Source: Thinopyrum elongatum (taxonomy: Eukaryota > Streptophyta > Magnoliopsida > Poales > Poaceae). From it: a stretch of 64,000 nt of DNA. Each line of letters opens with the position of its first letter. Within the stretch, counting starts at the first letter, position 1. The position numbers and the translations under genes were made by a program. A model generated the notes under the pieces. It made no database searches. It was not told the origin of the DNA and saw only the letters and a program-made list of their open reading frames with translations. The DNA lies in assembly GCA_011799875.1 (NCBI GenBank), contig CM022302.1, positions 200,366,086-200,430,085 on the forward strand, in the 5' to 3' direction. Shown one piece after another: positions 11,194 through 23,122 of this stretch.

Positions 11194-11472
11194 AGGCCCA
11201 AGGCAACTGCTACAGGGGAGGAGGATCTTCTGGCCCATTCTGCATGCGTAGCTGCTCTTCAAATGTACTATTCATTGCAAGCGCTCCTGGAGTCTGGGCT
11301 CAAGAACACCCTTAATAAACCAAGGCAGGAGTAGGGTTTTACGCTTTCGAGCGGCCCGAACCTGGATAAAAATCCCCTCGCGTCGATCGTTGCTTCTGCT
11401 CTTTATGCATACCTCTCTCCCTGCTGAATCGTGAAGGGGTCCCTTGGATCCCATAGGTGTCCTACGCCGACA

Positions 11473-11496
11473 TCCTTGGCACGCCAGGTAGGGGGA
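11473..11496 (+). promoter_or_regulatory. Primer-binding site of B
   Basis: TTGGCACGCCAGGTAGGGGG starts 3 bp after the LTR. Elements G (45231) and C (minus, about 25612) have the same site with small changes. It begins with TGG, as expected for pairing with a tRNA CCA end. I did not assign the tRNA. Confidence 0.7.
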
Positions 11497-11558
11497 TGGA
11501 GGTTGTGCGAACCTGATCTAGTGATCGGCGCCTTAGTTTCTTCATCATCTTCATCATC

Positions 11559-14459
11559 ATGCCACCCAAGAAGAAGAGTGCCGCAACGGCGCAACCATCC
11601 ACATCCGTTTTGCCTGTGCCCTCGCGTACGGGTGATGGCGCGGATGCAAAAGGAGGAGGTTTAGAGCCTCCACGATGTTCCGGTGATCCAAGCCAGGCGA
11701 GCGGCATCGTTCGCAGCGGCAGCGGCAACCCACACGCCGCTGGATCCAGAGATGGAGCAGTGTTGCCTACGGGCAGTGCAACGAACTCCAGAGATCGAAG
11801 GATGCCTTCTAGGGCTCCCGCGCCGGTGCAAGCGTCACGGCCTTCCTAGGTCGTGTACGATGAGCAGCGCCATGGTGCTAGTGGTTCAGGGCGTCCCCAT
11901 GAAAAGACTTCTGCGCATTGATCCCAAGGTGCGCAGGCCCAGTATGCACGCCAAACTGCCGGCGGAGGCGGCGCGCGGTCGCGTGATTGTGACGGTGCTC
12001 CTTCTAACGTTGTTAGGAGTCAGAGCACCTCACGTACCTCACACCTGTCGCCGCCGCCTACACCAGCGGAAGCTTTGGCACATGCGCAGCTGCTCCTCGA
12101 TTTCCCTCCTACTCCGGAGAAGATGGAGGAGTGGCGAGCTACTATCCAGAGCCTCATTGGCTTCGCCAACAAAGATGGGCCGCAGGAGGCAGGGCCCTCG
12201 CAACGGCGGTCCATCGATCCAGCGCGAGCCGATGTGGAGAAAACCGGGGGTGGTGCAACCACGATGCACTCCCCTCCATGATACCAGCGGCCATCAACAA
12301 CCCGGTGGACTGATGGCCGTGATGATGATTCCACGGCATCGTCCGATCCACGGATGCGCCGCGATCAGCGTCAAGTTCTCCAGGAACGAAGCAAGGAGGA
12401 CGCTCGAACTACCATCGAGCGGCGACAAGAAGCGCGCTATCAATCTGATAAGCGCGCAGGGCCCGTTGTCGACGATCCTGCGCCAGGGGACACAGGCGAC
12501 TTGCCTTACGAGGTAGGTACTCCAGCGTTTACCCGTGAGCTGCGGCAAGTCCAGTGGCCCAATTCCCGAACCTTCAAGCCAGAGGTCCTGAAGAAATATG
12601 ACGGAAAGACTCACCCCTCGGATTTCTTGAGCATCTACACCATTGCGGTGCAGGCTGCTGGGGGCCGAGACGACAAGATACTTGCCAACTACTTCCCGTT
12701 GGTGCTCAAACCCAACGTCAGGTCATGGTTGATGCATCTGCCGGAGAATTCTATTTCTTCTTGGTCAGATCTGTGCCATCAATTTGTTGGCGCCTTTGTT
12801 GGAGGCCACCAAGCTCCTGGCCAAGAGAGTGATTTTCATATCATCCCTCAGAAGGAGGGCGAATCCCTGTGCAAGTTTATCCAGAGATTTAGTCGGGTGT
12901 AGTATAATATTCCTGACGTTCACCCTGCCGCTGTCGTTAGCGCGTTTCATCAAAATGTGCATAACCGCAAAATGCGGGAAGAGCTGGCGATGAACAAAGT
13001 CAGGAGTATTGCCGAGCTTTACGCTTTGGCCGACAAGTGCACTCGGGCTGAAGAGGGGAGGAAACTCCCTGGTGAAGCTGTTGGCGCAGGGGGAGAATCG
13101 GAAGATGAAGACGCTGCAACCCCGCCAAGGAAAGGCCGGCGGCAGAACAAGAAGCGCAGAGGCAAGGCCGTGCTTGCTGTCAAGGAATCCGGCAACCCTA
13201 GCACCGCCAAGAAGGCCAAGGTTGACGACCCCGGCAAGGAAGTTGCCGGGTGCACCTCCTGCCAGACCTTGGCGGCTGCCGACAAGCCGGAAAGCTCCGG
13301 CAAGCAGTATTGCAAGATCCATCGCACCAAGGGTCACAATCTCCAAAACTGCCGGCAAGTTGAGCAGCTTGTCGAGAAGCAGAGAGCTGAATATGAAAAG
13401 CGAGACAAGGAGAAGGCCCAAGATGGTGCTGAGGGGTCCAGCAAGAAGCATGGTGGCCGAGGGGGTCGCCGCGGCAAGGCCAAGCAACAGAGGGAGAGGC
13501 CCGCTCGAGGCCGTGACAAAGAAGAGGATGATGACGACGACGGGGGAGATGATGAGTCCAGTGAGCAGGAATTTCAGAAAGCTATAGAGGCTATGTGTAT
13601 CGACAGAGGCGCCTCGTTGCATTCTTCCCACCGTCGACTTAAACAATGGGTGCGAGAAGTTAATGCAACGGAGCCATCGTTCGATGCATGTAAGCCCCTG
13701 AAGTGGTCCAACACGCCTATCATTTTTGACACCGAGGATCACCCTGATCGTACAACCACGGTCGGGTGCTTGCCATTGTTAGTCTCACCGACAATCCGCA
13801 ACCTCAAGGTGACGAAAATGCTAGTTGATGGTGGGGCCGGACTGAACCTAATCTCGCTGGACGTACTCAAGAGGCTCCAAATTCCTGATGAAGATCTCGA
13901 GGAAATGGGCACGTTTCAAGGGGTCAATCCAGGAAGGACCCAGCCAAAAGGCAAGATTACGCTACCGGTGACATTTGGTAGCGAGCTCAACTACTGGACA
14001 GAGAAGGTGGTGTTTGATGTCGCCAAGATTCCTATGTCATACAATGGGATCCTTGGCCGCCCCGCGCTGGCTAAGTTTATGGCGGCATCACATTACGCGT
14101 ATAATGTGTTGAAGATGCCCGGGCCGTTGAGTGTCATTACTATCCACTCCGACAAAAAGGATGCGCTCATCTGTGCCGACCAACTATACCGGGAAGCAGT
14201 TGCAGCACCTGCCGTCAAGGCATCTGCTCCTGTCATTGGAACTCCCGGGGGGAAGAAGAAGACCGGCAAGAATCTTGGCGCGAACTTCGGCAAGTGCGCC
14301 TCCTCGGAGTGCTGCGCTTCCGTTGAGGAGACACCAGAGAGTTCCACCGGCAAGAACAAGAAATCCAAGGCTGCTCCACCAGAGACCAAGAAGGTGCCCG
14401 TCAGGGAGGACGGAACAGGAGGAGCTTTCACCATAAGTTCCACCTTAGATGATAAATAG
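11559..14459 (+). pseudogene. gag-protease of element B (broken)
   Basis: Encodes the capsid/nucleocapsid precursor and aspartic protease. The start MPPKKK (11559) matches MAPKKK in C and G. The core capsid region is open from 12354 to 12902 (FKPEVLKKYDGKTHP, NYFPLVLKPNVRSWLMHL, WSDLCHQF) and ends at a TAG. It resumes in frame at 12957-14459, with a basic/acidic linker, a CKIHRTKGHNLQNC zinc-knuckle-like motif (about 13313-13354) and the protease motif LVDGGAGLNLIS (about 13822-13857). Frameshifts lie between 11850 and 12350. The last codon, a TAG at 14457-14459, is followed in frame by RT, and the same stop is found in G and H. Confidence 0.88.
14457..14459 (+). other. Conserved in-frame TAG between protease and RT (B)
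   Basis: Context DDK-TAG-ESAL. RT sequence continues in the same frame, and its first Met lies 39 bp downstream. The equivalent TAG with identical spacing is at 58744-58746 in G and at 56485-56483 (minus) in H. Confidence 0.8.
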
Positions 14460-17400
14460 GAAAGCGCGCTCATTGCCTTCCTGCGGGCGAATGCCGACGT
14501 GTTTGCATGGCAACCGTCTGACATCCCCAGTGTTCCCAGGGAGGTAATTGAGCACCACCTTGCTGTCTGTCCTCACGCGCGGCCCGTCAAGCAGAGGGTC
14601 AGGAAGCAAGCTTTGGAGCGGCAAGAGTTCATTACCGAAGAAATCAGGAAGCTGGAAGCGGCAGGATTGGTCAGAGGAGTGCTTCACCCAACCTGGTTGG
14701 CCAATCCGGTTGTAGTGCGCAAGGCGAATGGAAAATGGAGGCTGTGTATTGATTATACAGATATCAATAAAGCCTGTCCAAAAGATCCTTTTCCCTTGCC
14801 ACGCATCGATCAGATTGTGGACTCCACTGCTGGTTGTGATCTACTGTCCTTCCTTGATGCCTACTCAGGGTATCATCAGATCTTCATGGCAAAAGAAGAT
14901 GAAGAAAAGACCGCATTTATCACCCCATGTGGTACATATTGTTTTATATGAATGCCTTTCGGGTTGAAAAGTGCTGGTTCTACATTTGCGAGAGCGGTCC
15001 AAATTGGTTTTGAGCCCCAGCTCCATAGAAATATGGAGGCATACATGGATGACATAGTGGTCAAAACCAAGGACAAGGCGACGCTCATACAAGATCTAGA
15101 AGAAACATTTGCAAATCTGCGCAAGATCAACTTAAAGCTCAATCCTGAGAAGTGCGTGTTTGGTGTTCCTTCCAGCAAGCTTCTCGGATTCTTTGTATCT
15201 CAATAGGGGACCAAAGCGAACCCCGACAAGATCAAAGCTATTGAGCAGATTGAAGCGCCAAGACGCGTGAAGGATGTACGTCGTCTTGCCGGCTATGTTG
15301 CTGCCCTAAGCAGGTTTATTTCCAAATCTGCTGAGCGCGCCCTGCCCTTTTTCAAAATTTTGAAGAGGGCAGATCCAATGAAATGGACTCCGGAAGCGGA
15401 GGCTGCGCTGCAAGATTTGAAGAAATATCTTTCTTCTCTGCCGACACTAGTCGCGCCTAAACCACGAGAGCCGTTGCTGCTATATCTGGCAGCGACAAAT
15501 CAAGTGGTTAGTGCTGCGTTAGTGGCACAGAGAGAAGCTGATGAGGAGGCAACACTAGCGGCAGGACCGCCAAGCGACGTGGCAGGATCTTCCCCGGCAA
15601 GGGTTGATCCCGGCAAGATAGGATCTGCGCAGTCAGAAGAACCAGTGCAAAAGAAAAAGGTGGTGCAACGCCTAGTTTATTTTGTTAGCTCTCTTTTGCA
15701 AGGAGCTAGGTCAAGATATTCTGGTGTGCAGAAGTTGCTCTTCGGCCTCCTTATGGCCTCGAGGAAGCTGCGCCATTATTTTCAAGCACATGAAATCACC
15801 GTCGTCACTCGCTTTCCGTTGCAACGGATTTTGTGAAATCCAGAAGCAACCGGCAGGATTGTGGAGTGGGCGTTGGAGTTGTCGAGCTTCGGTCTCAAGT
15901 TTGAAAGTACCTCAACAATTCAAAGCAGGGCCTTGGCAGAGTTCATTGTGGAATGGACCCCAACGCCAGACAAAGAGGTTCGAGAAACGACTCTCCCCGG
16001 CAAGGAAATTGATCAAGAGTGGGTGATGTACTTTGACGGGGCTTTTTCGCTGCAAGGCGCCGGTGCTGGCGTGCTGCTTGTAGCACCCACCAGAGAGCAC
16101 CTCAAGTATGTAATCCAGATGCATTTTCCCCAAGAGAGTTCGACAAACAACACTGCAGAATACGAGGGCCTGCTTGCCAGTCTCAGGATCGCGACAGACC
16201 TTGGTATCAAGAAGCTCGTCATCAGAGGCGATTCGCAGCTTGTTGTCAGGCAAGTTAACAAGAATTATCAGAGTCCATTGATGCAAGCTTACGTGGAATA
16301 AGTGAGAAAAATGGAAGAGCGCTTTGACGGTCTGCAAATGAAGCACATTCCTCGTGCCGAAAACAGTATTGCTGACGGCTTGTCAAAGCGCGCTGCCCTC
16401 AAGTTGCCTGTGGAACCAGGAACTTTTGTGCTCCATTTGACTCAACCATCTGTGGCGCCATCAATGCGGCAAGAAAAGAGAATAAAGTTGAATTCTGGAC
16501 AGTACTTTCCGGCAGAGCTCCCTGGAGCCGCTGGCAAGGAACTTGTCGGGATCAACGACAAGCCTGCCGGGGAACGACAGGCTCCGGCGGAACCTCATGC
16601 TTTCGCCGTCGAGACAAATGTTCCCCTGGCGGAAGAGATGCCTTTGGTCCTAGCTGTCGAGCCCCAGGCTCCAGCATGGGCGCAACACATTGTCCATTTT
16701 CTTCAGACAGGAGAACTCCCTGAGGAACAGGAAGAAGCGGAAAAAGTAGCCCATCGGTCTGTTATGTACAAGTTCGTCGATGACGTCCTGTACAGAAAGA
16801 GACCAAACGGTGTGAAATTGAAGTGTATTCCTCGGGAGGATGGACTAGAGCTGTTGGCAGAGATACATGGAGGTGTATGTGGCTCTCACATAGGATCAAG
16901 AGCGCTTGTCGGGAAAGCATTCCGGCAAGGTTTCTTTTGGCCCACCGCTCTCCAGGATGCAACTGCACTAGTAACCAAGTGTGAAGCGTGCCAGTTTCAT
17001 TCGAAGAAATCACATCAGCCAGCTCAAGCTCTTCAGACGATCCCTCTCTCCTGGCCATTTTCGGTCTGGGGGCTCGACATACTGGGCCCCTTCCCCCGTG
17101 CTACAGGGGGCTTTGAGTACTTGTACATTGCGATCGACAAGTTCACAAAGTGGCCGGAGGTGGAAGCGGTGAGGAAGGTGACAGCACAATCAGCTGTCAA
17201 GTTCTTTAAGGGGATAGTTTGCCGTTTCGGTGTGCCCAACAGGATCATCACCGACAATGGCATGCAATTCACAAGTCGCACTTTCATGCAGTACGTCCAG
17301 GACCTTGGCGGCAAAATTTGTTTTGCCTCTGTTGCTTACCCGAGGAGCAACGGCCAAGCAGAGAGGGCTAATGCTGAAGTGCTGCGCGGTCTCAGGACCA

Positions 17401-17912
17401 GAACCTTTGACAGGCTGAGAAAATGCGGAAGACGCTGGATTGATGAGTTGCCGGCGGTTCTTTGGTCAATCAGAACGACACCAAATCGAGCCACCGGCCA
17501 GACACCCTTCGCTCTGGTCTATGGAGCGGAAGCAGTTCTCCCCACGGAACTCATATACGGATCACCTCGAGTGCTCGCTTATGATGAGCTTGAGCAAGAG
17601 CAACTCCGGCAAGATGACGCTGCGCTCCTTGAGGAGAATCGTCTTCAGGCTGCTGTGCGAGCTGCACGCTACCAGCAAGCTTTGCGCCGCTACCATAGCC
17701 GCAAAGTTCATGCCCGAAGCCTTGAGGAAGGTGACCTTGTTCTTCGATGGATTCAGTCCGGCAAGAATTCAAACAAGTTGACGCCAAAGTGGGAAGGCCC
17801 TTATCGGGTAGTACGAGTCACCAGGCCCGGTGCTGTCTGCCTAGAGACCGAAGATGGCGTTCCAGTGAGTAACTCCTGGAATATCGAACACCTTCGCAAG
17901 TTCTACCCATAA
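14460..17912 (+). pseudogene. RT-RNase H-integrase polyprotein of element B (several stops)
   Basis: Pol of a Tat-type Ty3/gypsy element, in frame with gag-protease. The order is: RT (LRANADVFAWQ, RLCIDYTDINKACPKD, FLDAYSGYHQI, YMDD at 15042-15053), the connection region, an RNase H-like domain with D/E/D residues in MYFDGAFSLQGAGAG, NNTAEYEGL and IRGDSQLVVRQ (about 16020-16260), then integrase. Integrase has an HHCC finger, D at 17075-17077, D at 17253-17255 and E at 17361-17363 (D-D-35-E), and ends FYP. In-frame stops are at about 14949, 15204, 15834 and 16299; H has sense codons at these sites. The integrase stretch 16302-17912 (536 codons) is fully open. Confidence 0.93.
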
Positions 17913-18737
17913 GGCACGGTTGCCGGGGGCCCCCAGCAACCACCTTTTTTGTACAAGTCTTGCCGGCAAGGCATGTATTCCTTTGTACAATGCCAGGCGT
18001 AGACCCTGAGCCCAGATGAATAAGTTTAAGTGTTGTGCATTTCCTTATCGATTTCCATGTCTATATATATATATATATATATATGCATGTTTGTCTAAGA
18101 TGTTGTATGATGCTTGTCCCCGGTAAGTTCTAATGAACCACCAAGGTTCCATATCTTTATTTTCTCTTCTTTCTTTTTCTCAAGAGACAGAAGGATTCCT
18201 CGCGTGCACGTTTGCCGGGGGGGGGGGGAGGAAGATATGAGTACCAATTGGCAGTACCAATTGGCGACATTCAGAATTGGCACCTTACCGGAGGAAGAAC
18301 AGCGATAAAAAGCTAAGTTCTAAAACTTAGAGCAGGTTTCTTTTATTACAAAGTTATTTTCCTTAGATGATTTCGACTTTTGTATGGAAAACCTGCACGC
18401 GAAGGAACCCTTGTCGTAATTGGCTACGCCTTTATTCTGTTTCGAGTCCGCTTAATAGCTTAGATGGCTGCACTGAGAACACCAAGGTGCCTTGCTGGCC
18501 GCTGCACCTCCAGCAGGCTGCTGAAGTCCCGCACCGAGCGCTCGCGGCAGGTTGCGCGCCGGCAAGTTTTCAGTAAGCGTAGGGTGAACTCCATACATAA
18601 AGGAATCAGACAAGGGAAATAGCATGCATGTACCCAAACATAAGCAAGTTATATTACATTAATAAGTTGCCACAGTTCTAACTTAAGACTTAATTGTCTT
18701 TGGCATGGAATGGCGACGGCAAGAAGAGGTGGAGCAG
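17913..18737 (+). other. Region between pol and the antisense gene of B
   Basis: No gene. It holds the shared 3' tail of pol and the antisense gene, several TTGCCGG/CCGGCAAG motifs, a TA microsatellite (18062-18084) and a G run (about 18218-18228). The homologous stretch in H is 52230-53032 (mirrored). Confidence 0.6.
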
Positions 18738-21700
18738 CTAATCTCTGCGCTGGCCTTCGACCCTTTTGATTGAATCCACCTTCTCAAGGATAGGCGTGAC
18801 AAGCTCCTCAAGTGCCTTGAGATTTGCGTCCTTTGGCAGGCGGCCAAGCACGTTGGTGAGGTCAATGCCAGGGTTATTATGCACCACTTTGATGAGTACC
18901 TTGTGGAGGACGGCCCGGCAAAGCTGGCGGGATTCGTTGGCCAGTTGGGTCGCTCGGTTAGACTGGAGCAGCTTCAGAGCATCAATGATGCTTTCGAAGA
19001 ACATGGTCAACCTGGCGCTCGAAGATATTCTTTCTTCGGAAGAATACTTGAAGTTTGGCAGGCCCATGGTTAATAGTTGTGCCGTGAGCTTCTCCGCAGC
19101 GTCGATGAGGCGTTCAGTCCAGATTTCCACCCCATTTTCATAGTAAACTTGGGCGGCGGCAGCGCTCTTAAGCAAGTTCCTCTCCTCCTGAAGATCTTTG
19201 CTTAGGGCCTTCTCGCGGGCCCTGCCGTCCTTGAGGGACTTCTCCAGTGTGGTCAGCTTTAGCTTCAGATTGGCAATGGCATCGTTGGCTGAAGTGAGCT
19301 GCTTGGTCTTGTCGGACATAGCAACTTGCATCTCCGCCAGGCTGTGGAGAGTTTTCTCCCTGTCCCCTTTGAGCGTCGAGAGCTCCTTGCCGTTTTCTTC
19401 AAGGTCCATTTCCAGCTTCTTCACTTTGTCGCTCAGCTCGTCCTGGGTGGCCTCTATAGCCTCGGCAGTATCGATGGCCTCCTTGAGCTTGCCGGCGTGA
19501 TCTGCAGTTAGAGCTTCGAGCGCCTCCTTGTGCTTTTGTTCCAGCTCCTGGATCCGCTGCGCGACAAGTTTATCGATCTCCTCATCTTTGCTGCAAAGCT
19601 TGGCAGCGAGCGCCTGCTCACGTGCGGCAAGGTCTTCCTCATGAGCATCAAGCGCAATACGACGCTCCGTCAGGAGGGCATCTTCAGCAGCAATTCTTCG
19701 CGTAGCTTCCTCTTGCGCCTTCTCCATGTCAGATTGCTTCAAGAGGAGCTCCGTCCAGCTTTGGCTCACTTGTTCCCGATTGGCAGTCAGCTCTTGATAG
19801 GCCTCGGCGTACCAGATTTGCATTTGCTCAACGCGCTTTTGGAAATCTGTTTCAGCCGCTTCAACAACTGCAGCTCTGGAATCTACCTTCTCTTTTTGGG
19901 CACGGTGGAGTGCTTGGAGCTTGCGGAAGTTATCACCCATGGCCTGAAGGAGTTGATCTTCCTCAGATTTGCTGCTGCTGACACTTGGTTCGTTGACAAT
20001 CTCGAGCCCAGCAGTAGTGATGATTCCTTCATCAAAAGTTTCCCCTTCAGTCGGTGCCCCAATGTTTGCCGTTCCCGACAAGTTGACAAACAGGTTCTAG
20101 CCAACTTTGAGATATTTGCTTGATAAGGGGACATCGGATGTTGACGGTTGATCCTCAGCAACCGCCTCTCCAGCGGCTGGGGGCTCCGTGGCCGGCGTAG
20201 CGCCTGGCGCTCCTGCGGCAGGAATGCCGTCAGTACGGTCACCAGCCTCCTTGCCGTCCTCTTCAGCAGATTCTTTGGCAGGTTCCTCCTGTGCAGTCTT
20301 GGCGGCCTCATCGGCAAAGGCACCGCCGGCCTCGACGGTGGTATCCATGGCGGCCTCGCTGGCAGCGATTTTGTCGGCTTCGGCAGCAACATCCCTGGCG
20401 GTCTCCTCGATGACAGCGTCGATGTCCATGTGTTCCATCATAGGGAATTCTAAAGGACAAAGGAGAGAAACAGAATGAGATCAAGATTGAAGTTCAAGAA
20501 GACAAAAGAAAGAGAGATAAAGGAAAGAATAGCAAGTGCTCTGAGGCAATTGGTTACCTGCATCGAGCTGTTGAGAGGTGGCCTCGCCCCTCCCGGCAAC
20601 CTCGGTTGCCAGGGGTGGGATGCCAGTACTCATGGTTGTCGGCTCCTCCTCAACCAAGATAAGCTCGTTGGTGTGATCTCTTGCCGGGGATGCGCTTGTG
20701 GGCGGTGTGGTCGACGGAGGTGGCACGATGAGGTTATCTCCCGATCACTCCCCTTGTTGCCATCCTTCTCCTGCAAACCCCAAGGGTATCAGCGACAAGG
20801 ATAGAAACCTCAGCATTCGCAAACGGAAAAAGAGTAATGAACTCACGCTGGGGGCTATGCTGGGGGCTGCGTCGAGGGCTAAGCTCCGGGCTGATGGTAA
20901 TAGTTTCCGGCGCGCTTGTGAAGCCTGCCGGGGGCTCGTCACCCATGGAAGTCTTTGCCCTCTTCGCCATCCTTTCCGCCAAGGTTTCTGCATCACTACA
21001 GAGACAAAACAATCAAGTCAATAAGATTGATCCAGAATTTGGAAGATAAAGGCTGTGACAAGATGTTTACTCTTCCTCTTCTTGCCCCGAGCTAAAGCCG
21101 GAGATGTCGAAATCAACCTCCGTTGCAGTGTCTGCGTGGGAAGGTGGAGGAGGGGTCCTGGATCGCTTGGCTGTAGCAGGCGCAGGGGGTTGGCGTGGTT
21201 CCGTCACCTCAGCCTCCGGTGCGGTTGTGCGAGACGCCCCTGCCGCCTCAGCAGTTGCCGCAGGTGCGGGTCTCGCGCGCTGCGCAGGTTGCTGTCGAAC
21301 TCCTTGCCGCGGCGCAGTCTTGCCGGCCGCCTTCTTGCCGGGAGCCTCACTGCTCGAAGAGGGTTGGCTCGCCGGGATGTTAGAAGCAGCCTTTCGAAGG
21401 ACGCGTTTGGTCTTCTTCGGGGCTGGGAGCTCCTCTTGCGGTTCTTCTTCAGCCGCCTCTTCATCGGACGAGTTCTCAGCGGTTGTGCTGTTTTGTTCCC
21501 CGGCAGCCTTGTCCTCCCCGGCAGGATCTTCTTCCACCACTACCTCTGCGTCACTGGTTTCCCATTCTGTGAAGCCAATGCTACCAGCCTCCGCGGCAAG
21601 ATTCGCCTCCTCCGCCCTAGTGGCGATGTATGCCACTTCTTCATCGGTGGTGGCTCGGATGAGGTCTGCTTCTTCCCGGACGGCTCTCTCCGTCAAGTTA

Positions 21701-22722
21701 TCGAAGAACTTTTGTGCCTCTTCCTCGGATGGCTCGACCCAAGTCGCGTCAAGACCGTAGGCTTTGAAGAGTGGCATTGTGGCGATAATCGACCCTAGGG
21801 CAGAGTTGTTGCACAGGGGGAAAATTCTTGCCGGCAACCGATGCTTGTTGTCGCACTGGAATAGCCTTTGACGAAGAGCGCCAAGCTGCATAGCCGTCAA
21901 ATTGTTGTTCAATCCGGGGCGCAGTCTCATGATGTCCGCTACGTTCCGGTACTCCAAAGCTGGTCTTCCCCTGCTCTGTAGAGTGGCGATGTGGCGGCGG
22001 AGGAAATTGAAGCCGATCATCTCCATTGTAAGTCCGGCAGCTTTCAGGAGAAGGATCCTGGTGGTGGCAATTGTGAGCCTCTCATCCTCCGCGGCGAGAT
22101 TGCTCCAATCACTACCACGGACCACCTTCTGCCGTCGAGGCGAACATAACGGATGGGGATCTGCTTCCTTGATCCAGCACCACTCAGACCGCCATTCATC
22201 CCACTTCTCGCGGTAAACTCCATCTGGGTATATCTCCTTATTCCAAGCCCGTGGAATCCAGGCGATAGAACCGGAAAGGGCCTCCCCCTTTTGGATGCGA
22301 GGAATAAAGTAATGGCGGAAGAGGGCGGTATTGGGAACTACTCCGGCAAAGTTTTCGCAAAGATGAGCGAAGACAGACATGCACATTACGGCGTTCGGCG
22401 TAAAATCAAGAAGATGGAAGCCGTATGTGTACATAATATCGTTGAAGAAATCGGAGAAAGGAGGACAGAGTCCGCAATAGAAATAAGCGACGAAGAAGTG
22501 ATATCTGTCAGGACTGCCCTTGGAACAAGAACCTGGAATCACGCGAGTGGCGGGGTGAGCTTGCGTCTCCCTCGCCCACATACACTGGTACCAGCTCTTC
22601 AGAGCTCTCGCATCGAGCGACGGGGCGAAGACGACGTATTTCTTCCGTATCTTCACTAGCTCGCTCTCCGGGACATCAGCCTTCGTCTCCTTGCCCTTGC
22701 CTTTGCTGGTCCTGGGTGGCAT
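18738..22722 (-). pseudogene. Antisense spliced gene of element B: gypsy-transposon domain plus coiled coil
   Basis: A convergent gene on the strand opposite pol. By comparison with H, the exons are about 22722-21071, 20995-20847, 20770-20558 and 20449-18738, with GT-AG introns of about 75-110 bp that keep the reading phase. Exon 1 starts MPPRTSKGKGK and carries a PF04195-like 'putative gypsy type transposon' domain (YFYCGLCPPFSDFF, LLDFTPNAV, AWIPRAWNKEIYPDG). It then runs into an acidic, proline/alanine-rich tail. Exons 2-3 are low-complexity linkers; exon 4 is a long Glu/Lys/Ala coiled coil ending RRD. A TGA in exon 3 (about 20740) and a TAG in exon 4 (about 20097) break this copy. Function is unknown. 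Tat-lineage elements such as Grande and RIRE2 are known to carry antisense ORFs. Confidence 0.8.
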
Positions 22723-22876
22723 GGTGACTGCAGGGGCGGAAGCCGGGGATAGAGCGGGTGTGGAGGCGATGAGCGGATGAGGGGAAGCTTTGCTATGAGC
22801 TCGGGAGAAGGAAGGCAATGGTGGATTACAGATTAAGAAGAAAGAGGGGGTAAATAGGCAGCGCCTCTGCAGTTTC

Positions 22877-22886
22877 CTTTTTATGG
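22877..22886 (-). promoter_or_regulatory. TATA box of the antisense gene in B
   Basis: On the minus strand, CCATAAAAAG lies about 160 bp before the ATG at 22722 and about 240 bp inside the 3' LTR boundary. The same box sits about 165 bp before the ATG in H (48132-48141). Confidence 0.7.
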
Positions 22887-23105
22887 GGAAGGAGCGAGGC
22901 CGCCTCTTTTACTGCCCAATGTGAATACGCCTCTACAAGCGCGCTGCGGCTGCAGCCGTTCAGCGCACGCACCCCACGTCGCGCATTCAATGCGCGTAGT
23001 GGGGAGATGCAGTAAGCGAAATCATCTCAAGCAGTTAATCCCCTGCCACGCATGCCCGTGCACTGTTTGGGCCTAGCCCAACAACGCCTCGCATTCGTGT
23101 ATGGC

Positions 23106-23122
23106 CTAGGCCCGGGGGCTCC
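23106..23122 (+). promoter_or_regulatory. Polypurine tract of B
   Basis: GGCCCGGGGGCTCC abuts the 3' LTR. The mirrored equivalents are at 47896-47915 (H) and 59973-59990 (I). Confidence 0.75.

Larger units (their letters stand above)
10634..11472 (+). repeat. 5' LTR of B
   Basis: 839 bp, TGTCGGTGTAC to GCCGACA, with a perfect 6-bp terminal inverted repeat. It has a run of CGGCAAGATTTG repeats (10851-10909), a CTGTGCC/GGCACAG stem-loop (about 10917-10939), a TATA box at 11184-11193 and the R/U5 region after it. I count about 26 differences by eye from the 3' LTR, many of them C/T transitions in CCGG. Confidence 0.93.

Noticed and set aside
11683..12516. A 277-codon plus-strand ORF overlapping the gag of B
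   Set aside because: It lies out of frame with the homologous gag pieces found in C and G and has no recognisable motif.
12765..13742. A 325-codon minus-strand ORF opposite the gag of B
   Set aside because: It is a shadow of the gag-protease frame; its leucine/alanine-rich sequence is what antisense reading of Lys/Glu-rich codons gives.
18738..20081. The long coiled-coil ORF as an independent host gene
   Set aside because: The same gene occurs at the same place in H, inside intact LTR boundaries, so it belongs to the retrotransposon.
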